Below are positions 7,555 to 16,673 of a DNA stretch of 64,000 nt, in pieces. Source of the stretch: Streptomyces sp. 71268. GTDB lineage: Bacteria; Actinomycetota; Actinomycetes; Streptomycetales; Streptomycetaceae. Position 1 is the first letter of the stretch. Each line of letters starts with the position of its first letter. The notes below the pieces were generated by a model, which did no database searches, was not told the origin of the DNA, and was given only the letters and a program-made list of their open reading frames with translations. The position numbers and the translations under genes are program-made. The stretch lies in the NCBI RefSeq assembly GCF_029392895.1, contig NZ_CP114200.1, positions 2,883,001-2,947,000 of the forward strand, read 5' to 3'.

Positions 7555-8721
7555 TCACGCGTGGACGACGTCCTTCTCCTCCGCGAAGTGGCACGCCGAC
7601 TCGTGGGCCGCGGGGGTGTTCTGGCCGGCGAACCGTTCCGGGATCGCGAGCAGCGGCACCTCCTTGGCGCACTTGTCCTCCGCCTTCCAGCAGCGGGTGC
7701 GGAAGCGGCAGCCGGAGGGCGGGTTGGCCGGCGAGGGGACGTCTCCGGAGAGGATGATCCGCTCGCGGCCGTCGCGGGCCTCCGGGTCGGGGACGGGGAC
7801 CGCCGACAGCAGCGCCTGGGTGTAGGGGTGCGTCGGGTGGTCGTAGATCTCCTCGTCCGTGCCGATCTCGGCCATCTTGCCCAGGTACATCACGCCGACC
7901 CGGTCGGAGATGTGCCGGACGATGGACAGGTCGTGCGCGATGAAGATGTAGGACAGGTTGAACTCGTCCTGGAGCTTCTCCATCAGGTTGATGACCTGCG
8001 CCTGCACCGACACGTCCAGCGCCGAGACGGGCTCGTCGCAGATGATGATCTCCGGGTTGAGCGCGAGGCCGCGGGCGATGCCGATGCGCTGGCGCTGGCC
8101 GCCGGAGAACTGGTGCGGGTACCGGTTGATGTACTCCGGGTTCAGGCCCACCACGTCGAGCAGGTCCTGCACCTTGCGGCGCCGGTCACCCTTGGGCGCG
8201 ACCTCCGGGTGGATCTCGAAGGGCTCCCCGATGATGTCGCCGACCGTCATGCGCGGGTTCAGCGACGTGTAGGGGTCCTGGAAGACCATCTGGATGTTGC
8301 GGCGTACGGCCTTCAGCGCGCGCCCGGACAGCTTGGTGATGTCCTGGCCCTTGTAGAAGACCTCGCCCGCGGTCGCCCGCTCCAGCGTCATCAGCAGCTT
8401 GGCGACCGTGGACTTGCCACAGCCGGACTCGCCGACGATGCCCAGCGTCTCGCCCTGGTAGAGGTCGAACGAGACGCCGTCCACGGCCTTGACCGCGCCG
8501 ATCTGGCGCTTGAAGAGGATGCCCTGGGTCAGCGGGAAGTGCTTGACCAGGTTGCGGACCTGGAGGATCGGCTCGCCGCGCTCGACCGGCGCGTCGATCA
8601 CGGCCTCCACCTCCTCGACGGACGCGGCGTCGGCCACGTCCACCTCGGTGATGTTCGGGGTGGCGTCCTGCGGCGCGTCCTTCTGGCCGGCCGCCTCGTC
8701 CTTCTTGGTCGGGTCAGCCAT
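7555..8721 (-). CDS. oligopeptide/dipeptide ABC transporter ATP-binding protein (OppF/DppF type)
   Basis: 388-residue cytoplasmic ATPase, the second ATP-binding subunit of an oligopeptide importer. Walker A is GESGCGKSTVAK, the ABC signature is SGGQRQRIGIARGLAL and Walker B is IIICDEPVSALDVS, with the switch His in IAHDLSIVRH. The C-terminal oligopeptide-transporter domain carries paired cysteines (GCRFRTRCWKAEDKC), which in related proteins bind an iron-sulfur cluster. The N-terminus has about 50 extra acidic residues. Its start overlaps the end of the upstream ATPase gene by 8 bases. It is the last gene of a five-gene operon in the order SBP, permease, permease, ATPase, ATPase. Confidence 0.95.
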   Translation of the reverse strand: MADPTKKDEAAGQKDAPQDATPNITEVDVADAASVEEVEAVIDAPVERGEPILQVRNLVKHFPLTQGILFKRQIGAVKAVDGVSFDLYQGETLGIVGESGCGKSTVAKLLMTLERATAGEVFYKGQDITKLSGRALKAVRRNIQMVFQDPYTSLNPRMTVGDIIGEPFEIHPEVAPKGDRRRKVQDLLDVVGLNPEYINRYPHQFSGGQRQRIGIARGLALNPEIIICDEPVSALDVSVQAQVINLMEKLQDEFNLSYIFIAHDLSIVRHISDRVGVMYLGKMAEIGTDEEIYDHPTHPYTQALLSAVPVPDPEARDGRERIILSGDVPSPANPPSGCRFRTRCWKAEDKCAKEVPLLAIPERFAGQNTPAAHESACHFAEEKDVVHA

Positions 8722-9772
8722 GGATCGTCTCCTTCCAGAAGTGGCACGCGCTGCCGCGACCCGGCAGGTCGGTGCCGTCCTGCTCGGTCACGGGGTGCAG
8801 GATCGGCACCTCGCTACGGCAGATGTCCTGCGCCTTCGGGCAGCGCGGGTTGAACGCGCAGCCCGAGGGGATACGCGTCAGGTTGGGCGGCAGGCCCTTG
8901 ATCGCGTAGAGCTCCTGGCCCTTCTGGTCCAGGCGCGGGATCGAGTCGAGCAGGCCACGGGTGTACGGGTGCGCGGGGCGCTTGTACAGCTCGTGCACGG
9001 GCGCGGTCTCCACGATGCGGCCCGCGTACATCACCGCGATCTTGTCCGCGACGTCGGCGACCACGCCGAGGTCGTGGGTGATCAGGATGAGGCCCATGTT
9101 GTACTCGGCCTGCAACTCCGCGAGCAGGTCCATGACCTGGGCTTGCACGGTCACGTCGAGCGCGGTGGTCGGCTCGTCCGCGATGATCAGGTCGGGCTCC
9201 AGGGCCATCGCCATCGCGATCATGATGCGCTGGCGCATACCGCCGGAGAACTGGTGCGGGTAGTCGTTCACCCGGTCCTTGGCGGCGGGGATGCGGACCC
9301 GGTCCATCAGCTCGATGGACTTGGCCTTGGCGGCCTTGCGGGACAGCCCCTGGTGCACCCGGAACATCTCGCCGAGCTGGTAGCCCACGGAGAGCACCGG
9401 GTTCAGCGAGGAGAGCGCGTCCTGGAAGATCATCGCGATCTTGCGGCCACGGATCTGCCGGCGCTCCTCGTTGGACATGGTCAGCATGTCCTCGCCACGG
9501 AACCGGATCTCGCCCTGCGGGATACGGCCCGGCGGCATGTCGAGGATGCCCATGATGGCCTGGGCCGTCACGGACTTGCCGGACCCGGACTCGCCGAGCA
9601 CGGCCAGCGTCTCGCCGGCGCGGACGCTGTAGTTCACGCCGTTGACGGCCTTGACCAGGCTGTCCCGGGTCTTGAACTCGACGTGCAGGTCCCGGACTTC
9701 GAGGAGCGGGGTCTTGCCGTCGTCTTCGATACGCCGGCTGGGGGCGCTCGCGGTCTTGTCGATGGTGGTCAC
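8714..9772 (-). CDS. oligopeptide/dipeptide ABC transporter ATP-binding protein (OppD/DppD type)
   Basis: 352-residue ATPase that forms the heterodimeric motor with the following OppF-type protein. Walker A is GESGSGKSVTAQ, the signature is SGGMRQRIMIAMAMAL and Walker B is LIIADEPTTALDVT, with the switch His in ITHDLGVVAD. The C-terminal cysteine cluster GCAFNPRCPKAQDIC matches its partner. The GTG at 9772 was chosen because it lies 11 bases after the permease stop and gives the usual length; a much longer open frame continues into the permease gene in another phase. Overlap with the next gene indicates coupled translation. Confidence 0.94.
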   Translation of the reverse strand: MTTIDKTASAPSRRIEDDGKTPLLEVRDLHVEFKTRDSLVKAVNGVNYSVRAGETLAVLGESGSGKSVTAQAIMGILDMPPGRIPQGEIRFRGEDMLTMSNEERRQIRGRKIAMIFQDALSSLNPVLSVGYQLGEMFRVHQGLSRKAAKAKSIELMDRVRIPAAKDRVNDYPHQFSGGMRQRIMIAMAMALEPDLIIADEPTTALDVTVQAQVMDLLAELQAEYNMGLILITHDLGVVADVADKIAVMYAGRIVETAPVHELYKRPAHPYTRGLLDSIPRLDQKGQELYAIKGLPPNLTRIPSGCAFNPRCPKAQDICRSEVPILHPVTEQDGTDLPGRGSACHFWKETIHG

Positions 9773-9783
9773 GTACGCCTCCC

Positions 9784-10791
9784 TCAGCGCAGCTTGGGGT
9801 CGAGGGCGTCGCGCACCGCGTCGCCGAGCATGATGAACGCGAAGACGGTCAGGGTCAGCATGCCGGCCGGGAAGAACAGGGCGTGCGGGTTGTTCCGCAC
9901 CACCTTGGACGCGGACGAGATGTCGATGCCCCAGGAAACCGTCGGCTCCGCGAGCCCCATGCCCAGGTAGGACAGGGTGGCCTCGGCCGAGATGTAACCG
10001 CCGAGGGCGATGGTCGCCACGACGATCACCGGCGCCATGGCGTTCGGCAGGATGTGCTTGATCAGGATGCGGCTGGTGCCGGCACCCAGTGCCTTGGCCG
10101 CGACCACGTAGTCCGCCTGCTTGGTCGTGATGACCGAGCCACGCATGACGCGGGCGATCTGCGTCCAGCCGAGGAAGGCCAGCGCGCCGATGACGACGGG
10201 CACCGAGCGGTCGGTGAACGCGTTCAGCACGACGAGGGCGCCGAGCAGGAACGGGATGCCGAAGAACACGTCGGTGATGCGCGAGAGCAGCGCGTCCAGC
10301 CAGCCGCCGAAGTAGCCGGCGAGCATGCCCATCAGGCCGCCGACGATGGTCACGATGACCGTGACGCCGACGCCGACCTGGATGGAGGCGCGGGTGCCGT
10401 AGATGACCCGGGCGTAGATGCTGCGGCCCTGGTTGTCGTAGCCGAACCAGTCCGCCGTGAAGAAGCTGCCCAGCTCCGGCTTCTTGAGGAAGTGGTTGGT
10501 CAGGTCCGCGTCGCGCGGGTCGGCGCTGGTGAACCAGCCCGGGAAGAGCGCGATGAAGACCAGCAGCACCACGAGGAAGCTGGAGATGATGAAGTACGGG
10601 TTGCGCCGCAGGTCCCGCCAGGCGTCGCCCCACAGGCTGCGGGCCTTCTCCTCGCGCACCTTGTCCTCGAGCGAGGGGCCGGCGGCCGGTGCCTTCGGGC
10701 TGGTCGGGGTCGCGCCTCGATCTGCGGCGACCGCCGCGTTGCCGGCGCGGGTCCCGGGGCCGGACTGCGGGTTGTCGTAGATCTCAGGCAT
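9784..10791 (-). CDS. oligopeptide ABC transporter permease (OppC/DppC type)
   Basis: 335-residue inner-membrane permease. A disordered N-terminal tail (about 60 residues, Pro/Ala/Gly-rich) precedes WRDLRRNPYFIISSFLVVLLVFIALFP, the first membrane helix. Five more helices follow, with the ATPase-contacting EAA loop in VAAKALGAGTSRILIKHILPN. It pairs with the OppB-type permease to form the peptide channel. The start overlaps the end of the OppB-type gene by 8 bases. Confidence 0.94.
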   Translation of the reverse strand: MPEIYDNPQSGPGTRAGNAAVAADRGATPTSPKAPAAGPSLEDKVREEKARSLWGDAWRDLRRNPYFIISSFLVVLLVFIALFPGWFTSADPRDADLTNHFLKKPELGSFFTADWFGYDNQGRSIYARVIYGTRASIQVGVGVTVIVTIVGGLMGMLAGYFGGWLDALLSRITDVFFGIPFLLGALVVLNAFTDRSVPVVIGALAFLGWTQIARVMRGSVITTKQADYVVAAKALGAGTSRILIKHILPNAMAPVIVVATIALGGYISAEATLSYLGMGLAEPTVSWGIDISSASKVVRNNPHALFFPAGMLTLTVFAFIMLGDAVRDALDPKLR

Positions 10792-11710
10792 AGCGAATCC
10801 TCGGGTCCAGGACCGCGTACAGCAGGTCGATGATCAGGGACATGGCGAGGTAGACGAAGACCAGGCAGGTCACGATGCCCACCACGGTGCTTCCCTCGCG
10901 TCGGACCAGCCCCTGGTACAGAGCGCCACCGACGCCCTGGACGTTGAAGATGCCCTCGGTGACGATGGCGCCGCCCATCAGCGCGCCCAGGTCGGTGCCG
11001 AGGAAGGTGACGACCGGGATCAGCGAGTTGCGCAGCAGGTGGTTGACGACGATGCGCCGCTTGGGCAGGCCCTTGGCCAGCGCGGTGCGCATGTAGTCGG
11101 CACGCAGGTTCTCCGCGACGGTGGTACGCGTCAACCGCGCCACGTAGGCCAGCGAGAGGGAGCCGAGCACGATGCCTGGCAGCACCAACTCCTGCATGTT
11201 CATGGAGTCTTGGACCGTTGGTGTGGTCCACCCCAGTTCCGTGCCGAACACCGTCTGGAAGATGTAGGCCAGAACGAAGACCGGGATCGAGATGACCAGC
11301 AGGGTGAGGATCAGCACGCCGCGGTCCACGATCTTGCCCCGCTTCATGCCGGCGAAGACGCCGAGGATGAGGCCGAGGATCATCTCGAAGAGGAGCGCGA
11401 TGATGGCGAGCCTGATGGTGACCGGGAAGGCGTCCGTCAGGATCTCGGAAACCGGTCGTCCGCCGACCGTCTTACCGAAGTCCGCCTGGAACAGGCCCTT
11501 CATGTAGTCCAGGTACTGCTGCCACAGCGGGTCGTCGAGCCCGTACTCGTGACGGAGCGCGGCGAGCTGGGCGGGGTCTGGCGCCTTGTCACCCCACAGC
11601 GCCCGGATGGGGTCGCCGGGCAGGGTGCGCACCATGACGAAGATGAGAAAGGTTGTCCCGATGAAGACCGGGATCATCTGGAGCAGTCGCCGCGCGACGT
11701 ATCGCCCCAT
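10784..11710 (-). CDS. oligopeptide ABC transporter permease (OppB/DppB type)
   Basis: 308-residue permease with six membrane helices, beginning MGRYVARRLLQMIPVFIGTTFLIF. The large periplasmic loop has LPGDPIRALWG and YGLDDPLWQQYLDYMKGLFQ, typical of OppB/DppB. The EAA loop is YMRTALAKGLPKRRIVVNHLLRN. It is the second gene of the operon, 116 bases downstream of the solute-binding gene, and that gap holds a strong hairpin that could lower permease expression relative to the binding protein. Confidence 0.95.
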   Translation of the reverse strand: MGRYVARRLLQMIPVFIGTTFLIFVMVRTLPGDPIRALWGDKAPDPAQLAALRHEYGLDDPLWQQYLDYMKGLFQADFGKTVGGRPVSEILTDAFPVTIRLAIIALLFEMILGLILGVFAGMKRGKIVDRGVLILTLLVISIPVFVLAYIFQTVFGTELGWTTPTVQDSMNMQELVLPGIVLGSLSLAYVARLTRTTVAENLRADYMRTALAKGLPKRRIVVNHLLRNSLIPVVTFLGTDLGALMGGAIVTEGIFNVQGVGGALYQGLVRREGSTVVGIVTCLVFVYLAMSLIIDLLYAVLDPRIRYA

Positions 11711-11778
11711 CGTGCCTCCGTTCTGGGGTCGGCCGAAGGCAGCCGCGCTCCAGGTAAGGAACCGGCTGCCCCCGTGGC

Positions 11779-11810
11779 CCGAGGGGCGCCCGGTTCGGGG
11801 CGCCCCTCGG
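11779..11810 (-). terminator. intercistronic hairpin between SBP and permease genes
   Basis: A perfect 13-base stem (ccgaggggcgccc and its complement) with a 6-base loop, inside the operon just after the SBP stop. Such hairpins stabilise the SBP message or partly terminate transcription, giving excess binding protein over permease. The function is inferred. Confidence 0.7.
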
Positions 11811-11826
11811 CATCAACGTCCGACGA

Positions 11827-13458
11827 CTACTTCTGCTTCACCGTGATGTCGGTGAGGATCGGGTCGCCCTTCTGGTTGAACTTCACGTTCGAGACGTTCT
11901 TCGAGTAACCAGAGTTGACCTTGTAGTACCAGAGCGGGATGGCCGGGAAGGTGTTCTTGAGCTGCTGCTCGGCCAGGTTGTACTCCTTGGCCGACTCCTC
12001 CAGCGTCTTGGCGTTGTCCGCCTTCTTCACCAGGTCGTCGAACTTCTTGTCCGAGAAGGCGCCCTTGTTGCCGGCGACACCGGTGCCGTAGAGGTCACGG
12101 AGGAAGTTGCCGTTGAACGGGTAGTCCAGCACCCAGCCGGACCGGTACATCGACTTGACCTGCTTGTTGTCGCGGGCCTCCAGGTCGGCCTGGAAGTCGG
12201 CCTTGGAGTCACCCACGCACTCGACGCCCACGGACTTGCGGATCGAGCCGCACACCGCGTCGACCCACTCCTTGTGGCCGCCGTCGGCGTTGTACTGGAT
12301 CTTGATGGCGTTCTTCGGAACGCCACCGCCCTGCTTGATCAGGTCCTTGGCCTTGGCGGGGTCGAACTTGCAGAACTCGCCACAGGCGTCGGCCTGGTAG
12401 CCGAGCACGTCCTTGGCGACCCAGCCGGTGGCGGGGACGCGGGTGCCCTGGAGCACCGTCTTGGTGATCGTCTCGCGGTCGATCGCCATCGACAGGCCCT
12501 GGATGACCTTGACGTCGATGTCCTTGAACTGCGTGTTGTAGAACGCCGGGTTGATCGTCTGGATCGCCGAGTAGTCCTGGTCGATCGCGCGGTCACCGAG
12601 GTCGCTCTTGTAGTTCGGCAGGTCGTTCGGCGGGACCTGGCGGATCACGTCGACGTTGTCGGAGACGAGGTCCTTGTAGGCCGCCTCGGGCTGCGAGTAG
12701 TTCTTGAAGATCACGCCGCCGTTCTTGGCCTTGTTCGAACCCTGGTAGCCAGGGAACGTCTCGACCTCGATCTGCTTGTTGTGATCCCACTTCACGAACT
12801 TGTACGGGCCGTTGCCGACCGGCTTCTGGCCGTAGCCCTTGGGGTCCTGGAAGAAGCCCGAGGGGAGCGGCGAGAAGACCTCGTAGCCCAGCTTGTACTC
12901 GTAGTACGGGACCGGCGAGACCAGCTCGATGGTGAAGGTGGTGTCGTCGACGACCTTCAGGCCGGACATCTTGTCGCTCTTGGCGTCACCCTTCTCCGGG
13001 TGGACGTCCTCGTAGCCCTTGATGTCGGCGAACCAGGAGCTGTTCTGCTGGTTGTTCTTGGTGGCGGCGGCCCAGTTCCAGGCGTCCACGTACGACTTCG
13101 ACGTGACCGTCTCGCCGTTGTGGAACTTCCAGCCCTTCTTGAGCTTGATCGTCCAGAGCTTGTTGTCCTTCGTGGTGACGGACTCCGCGTTCTCCTTGAC
13201 GATCTTGCCGGTGCCCGGCTCGTAGTCAACGAGGCCCTGGAACAGCGACCGGATGACGGCGCTGCCGTACGACTCCATCGTGTTCGCCGGCTGCAGCGGC
13301 TTCTGCGGCTCACCGTTGTCGAAGACGACCTTGCCACTCTTGTCGACCGGGCCGTCGTTGCCGCTGTCGCTGTCACTGTTGCCGCCGCCGCAAGCCGTCG
13401 CGGCCAGCGCCACGACCGCCGCCATCGCGACCCACTTGGCGCTACTGGCACCGCGCAT
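11827..13458 (-). CDS. oligopeptide ABC transporter substrate-binding lipoprotein (SBP family 5)
   Basis: 543-residue exported lipoprotein that captures peptides for the importer. It has a signal peptide, MRGASSAKWVAMAAVVALAA, then the lipobox TACGGG (lipidated Cys near residue 23) and a Ser/Asp/Gly linker. SBP_bac_5 landmarks are LFQGLVDYEP, WTIKLKKGWKFHNGETVTSKSYV (about residues 100-125), PVGNGPYKFVKW and the C-terminal FPAIPLWYY. The length is normal for the family. It is the first gene of the five-gene operon. The SBP-permease-permease-ATPase-ATPase order differs from the permease-first order of the S. coelicolor bldK operon, as remembered. Confidence 0.95.
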   Translation of the reverse strand: MRGASSAKWVAMAAVVALAATACGGGNSDSDSGNDGPVDKSGKVVFDNGEPQKPLQPANTMESYGSAVIRSLFQGLVDYEPGTGKIVKENAESVTTKDNKLWTIKLKKGWKFHNGETVTSKSYVDAWNWAAATKNNQQNSSWFADIKGYEDVHPEKGDAKSDKMSGLKVVDDTTFTIELVSPVPYYEYKLGYEVFSPLPSGFFQDPKGYGQKPVGNGPYKFVKWDHNKQIEVETFPGYQGSNKAKNGGVIFKNYSQPEAAYKDLVSDNVDVIRQVPPNDLPNYKSDLGDRAIDQDYSAIQTINPAFYNTQFKDIDVKVIQGLSMAIDRETITKTVLQGTRVPATGWVAKDVLGYQADACGEFCKFDPAKAKDLIKQGGGVPKNAIKIQYNADGGHKEWVDAVCGSIRKSVGVECVGDSKADFQADLEARDNKQVKSMYRSGWVLDYPFNGNFLRDLYGTGVAGNKGAFSDKKFDDLVKKADNAKTLEESAKEYNLAEQQLKNTFPAIPLWYYKVNSGYSKNVSNVKFNQKGDPILTDITVKQK

Positions 13459-14434
13459 GGGATTGCCTCCTCAGGAGTCCACTGTCACTACGAGAGAGGG
13501 CACCGGATACGCGCTGACACCCCTGACAGCGACATAAGACCCGGCACCCCGAGTGTGCTCGTAGGTCGGCGCTCCCCACAGCGCGTGACCCATTGACCCG
13601 AGCTCAATGGACCCCATGATTGAGCACGCCTGGCCCGTAAACCACACTTAAAGGGTCTCGCTTTGGTCACATCGCCCGAGGACGGAGTACCGAAATCCGG
13701 ACAAAGGCATCACAGACAGACACCCCCGAAACGGACTGTTAATACAACATCCGGAACGGCTTCACCGATATCCGAACGCCCGTTGAGGGAAAACTTGTTG
13801 ACTGGCATCGCCCTGTCCCACCCTCGAAGCGGGTGGCCCGTGGCGGCGGAGCGGACTCCGCGCGCCCGGGGCGCGACACAGCGTGAGGGCGCGGCCCGGC
13901 CCGATCGCCGGCGCGGTCACGCACCGCACCCGGCGGCGACGCACGCGGAGCCGTGAGTCAAGACGCACTCCGGCGCCGCGTCAACCCCCCGTCGGCGCGG
14001 GGCGGTTCACCGAGCAGGCCAAGATTCTGCCTCGCGCCCGCGCGACGGTGAGCACCGGGGTCTGGTCAGCGCCCCCGCGCCCGCCCCGCGAGCCGGCTCG
14101 CGCCCGCGGGCCAGCCGCGCGCTGACGCAACGTGATGGCGCGGAAGGGCCAGCCCTCTGCGACCCGGTGGCCGGTTCTCACCGGATGCCCGGCTCGCCGC
14201 GTACCGCCTGCTCGCCCGTGTACGTCCCGGTGGCGGCGGGTCTGTCCGGTGTGGCCCGCGCGGGTCGGCGGGCGCCGTGGCGGGCGCTGGGGGCGCCGGA
14301 GGGGCCCCTGCCGGCGGAGGTCGGGCGCGCGCCGGGTACGGCGACGGCCCCGGCGCGGATCGCTCCGTGCCGGGGCCGTCAGCCACGAACCTCGTTCGGC
14401 GCGCGGGCGGCGGGGCCCGCGCGGCCGGTGTCGC
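13459..14434. other. 976-base gene-less region upstream of the SBP operon
   Basis: The part near the SBP start (about 13540-13800) is clearly less GC-rich than the surroundings, with stretches such as cttaaagggtctcg and ctgttaatacaacat, and probably holds the operon promoter and regulator sites. No single promoter could be assigned. The distal part (13850-14340) is very GC-rich with no convincing gene. It ends with the typA terminator at 14343-14380. Confidence 0.5.
14343..14380 (-). terminator. typA terminator
   Basis: gacggccccggc (14343-14354) pairs perfectly with gccggggccgtc (14369-14380) around a 14-base loop, 55 bases after the typA stop. Confidence 0.6.
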
Positions 14435-16339
14435 CTAGCGCTTGGCGCGCGAGGCCGCCCGGCCACGCTCCTTCTGGTCGAGGACGACCTTGCGGATGCG
14501 GATCGCCTCCGGCGTCACCTCGACGCACTCGTCGTCGCGGCAGAACTCAAGGGACTGCTCAAGCGACAGCTTGCGCGGCGGCACGATCGACTCGGTGACG
14601 TCGGCCGTGGAGGAGCGCATGTTGGTGAGCTTCTTCTCCTTGGTGATGTTCACGTCCATGTCGTCGGAGCGCGAGTTCTCGCCGACGATCATGCCCTCGT
14701 ACACCTCGGTGCCGGGCTCGGTGAACAGCACGCCGCGCTCCTGGAGGTTGGTCATCGCGAACGCGGTGACCGAACCGGCGCGGTCGGCGACCAGGGAGCC
14801 GTTGTTACGGGTGACCAGTTCGCCGAACCACGGCTCGTGGCCCTCGTGGATGGAGTGCGCGATGCCGGTGCCACGGGTGTTGGTCAGGAACTCCGTACGG
14901 AACCCGATCAGGCCACGCGAGGGGACGATGAACTCCATCCGCACCCAGCCGGAGCCGTGGTTGGACATGTTGTCCATGCGGCCCTTGCGGGTGCCCATGA
15001 GCTGGGTGACCGCGCCCATGTGCTCCTCGGGCACGTCGATGGTGATGCGCTCGATCGGCTCGTGCACCTTGCCGTCGATCTCCTTGGTGACCACCTGCGG
15101 CTTGCCGATGGTCAGCTCGAAGCCCTCCCGGCGCATGGTCTCGACGAGGATGGCCAGCGCCAGCTCGCCTCGGCCCTGCACCTCCCAGGCGTCCGGACGC
15201 TCGGTGTCGAGCACGCGCAGCGAGACGTTACCGATCAGCTCGCGGTCCAGCCGGTCCTTGACCTGGCGGGCGGTGACCTTGCGGTCCTTGACCGCGGCCT
15301 TGGCGTCCGCGCCCTTGCCGGTGCCGCCCCGGCCGACCAGCGGCGAGGTGTTGGTACCGATCGTCATGGAGATCGCGGGCTCGTCCACGGTGATCAGCGG
15401 CAGCGCCACCGGGTTCTCCGGGTCGGCCAGCGTCTCGCCGATCATGATGTCCGGGATGCCGGCGACGGCGCAGATGTCGCCCGGGCCGGCCTTCTCGGCG
15501 GGCTTGCGGGTCAGCGCCTCGGTCATCATCAGCTCGCTGATGCGCACGTTGGACACCGTGCCGTCGCGCTTGATCCACGCGACGGTCTGGCCCTTCTTCA
15601 GCTCGCCCTGCTCGACGCGGAGCAGAGCGATGCGGCCGAGGAAGTTGTCCGCGTCGAGGTTGGTGACGTGCGCCTGGAGCGGGCCGTCCTCGTCGTACTC
15701 GGGGGCCGGCACGTGCGAGAGCAGCGTGGTGAAGAACGGCTCCAGGTTCTCGCTGTCGGCCGGGACGGTGCCGTCCTCCGGCTTGGTCAGCGAGGCGACG
15801 CCGTCGCGGGCGCAGGCGTAGACGATCGGGAACTCGATCTGGTCCTCGTCGGCGTCCAGGTCGAGGAAGAGGTCGTAGGTCTCGTTGACGACCTCGTCGA
15901 TGCGCGAGTCGGGGCGGTCGGTCTTGTTGATGCACAGGATGACCGGCATCCGGGCCGCGAGCGCCTTGCGGAGCACGAAGCGGGTCTGCGGCAGCGGGCC
16001 CTCGGAGGCGTCCACCAGGAGCACGACCGCGTCCACCATCGACAGGCCGCGCTCGACCTCGCCACCGAAGTCGGCGTGGCCGGGGGTGTCGATGATGTTG
16101 ATGGTGATCGGGTCACCACCGTCCTTGGGGTGGTACTTGACGGCGGTGTTCTTCGCCAGGATCGTGATGCCCTTCTCACGCTCCAGGTCGTTGGAGTCCA
16201 TCATCCGGTCGTCAAGCTTCTCGGCCGCGTGCGCCGCGAAGGCACCCGCCTGCTTGAGCATGGCGTCGACGAGGGTCGTCTTGCCGTGGTCGACGTGGGC
16301 GACGATGGCTACGTTACGAATATCGTGGCGCGTGGGCAC
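14435..16339 (-). CDS. typA: translational GTPase TypA/BipA
   Basis: 634-residue ribosome-binding GTPase related to EF-G that supports growth under stress and ribosome assembly. The GTPase motifs are AHVDHGKTTLVD (P-loop, about residues 15-26), DTPGHADFGGEVER (G3) and INKTDRPDSR (G4). The C-terminal BipA part includes VPEEHMGAVTQLMGTRKG, PSRGLIGFRTEFLTNTRGTG and FCRDDECVEVTPEAIRIRK. The GTG at 16339 was chosen for the match to the family start (VPTRHDIRNVAIVAHVDHG) with a gggagaa ribosome site. A longer open frame upstream adds 21 unrelated residues. It is monocistronic. Confidence 0.96.
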   Translation of the reverse strand: MPTRHDIRNVAIVAHVDHGKTTLVDAMLKQAGAFAAHAAEKLDDRMMDSNDLEREKGITILAKNTAVKYHPKDGGDPITINIIDTPGHADFGGEVERGLSMVDAVVLLVDASEGPLPQTRFVLRKALAARMPVILCINKTDRPDSRIDEVVNETYDLFLDLDADEDQIEFPIVYACARDGVASLTKPEDGTVPADSENLEPFFTTLLSHVPAPEYDEDGPLQAHVTNLDADNFLGRIALLRVEQGELKKGQTVAWIKRDGTVSNVRISELMMTEALTRKPAEKAGPGDICAVAGIPDIMIGETLADPENPVALPLITVDEPAISMTIGTNTSPLVGRGGTGKGADAKAAVKDRKVTARQVKDRLDRELIGNVSLRVLDTERPDAWEVQGRGELALAILVETMRREGFELTIGKPQVVTKEIDGKVHEPIERITIDVPEEHMGAVTQLMGTRKGRMDNMSNHGSGWVRMEFIVPSRGLIGFRTEFLTNTRGTGIAHSIHEGHEPWFGELVTRNNGSLVADRAGSVTAFAMTNLQERGVLFTEPGTEVYEGMIVGENSRSDDMDVNITKEKKLTNMRSSTADVTESIVPPRKLSLEQSLEFCRDDECVEVTPEAIRIRKVVLDQKERGRAASRAKR

Positions 16340-16673
16340 TGCGGCGCTTCTCCCGGAATTGTGGATCGCGACGTACGGTCCGGTACGCGCGCTGCCGGGC
16401 AAACCTGAAGCCTCGGCCTTACCCCATGGTACGGGGCAAGGGCGGTAACGGCCGCCCCAGCCCGTCCCCCACCCCCGCCCGGCACCGGTGGTTCCCAGCT
16501 CAGGGCGGCCCCGCCAACCCCGGCTTTACCTGCCCTTTCCCCATCCTTCGCGTGCGGGCCGCGCCCCGACCGGGCTGCGGAGGCGCTGTCGGGACGCGGT
16601 CAGGGTTGGAGGCGAGCCAGGCCGGAGCGGGGCGGCCGACGGGGTCAGGCCGGGGCGGGGTCAGGCCGCTCCC
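16340..16673. other. gene-less gap between typA and the long SBP gene
   Basis: 334 bases on the upstream side of typA and downstream of the long SBP gene. A direct repeat, ggggtcaggccg, appears twice near 16641-16667, just past the SBP stop. The typA promoter is expected near 16345-16440 but was not resolved. Confidence 0.4.

Noticed and set aside
7555..13458. bldK operon
   Set aside because: Same transporter family and a neighbourhood with typA and sdh that recalls the bldK region, but the gene order (SBP first) differs from the permease-first bldK order as remembered; a search is needed to decide orthology.
12274..13596. 440-codon frame on the + strand opposite the binding-protein gene
   Set aside because: Shadow of the SBP gene; repetitive Leu/Val/Asp composition.
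14132..16408. 758-codon frame on the + strand opposite typA
   Set aside because: Shadow of typA; Leu/Asp/Gly/Val-biased without motifs.
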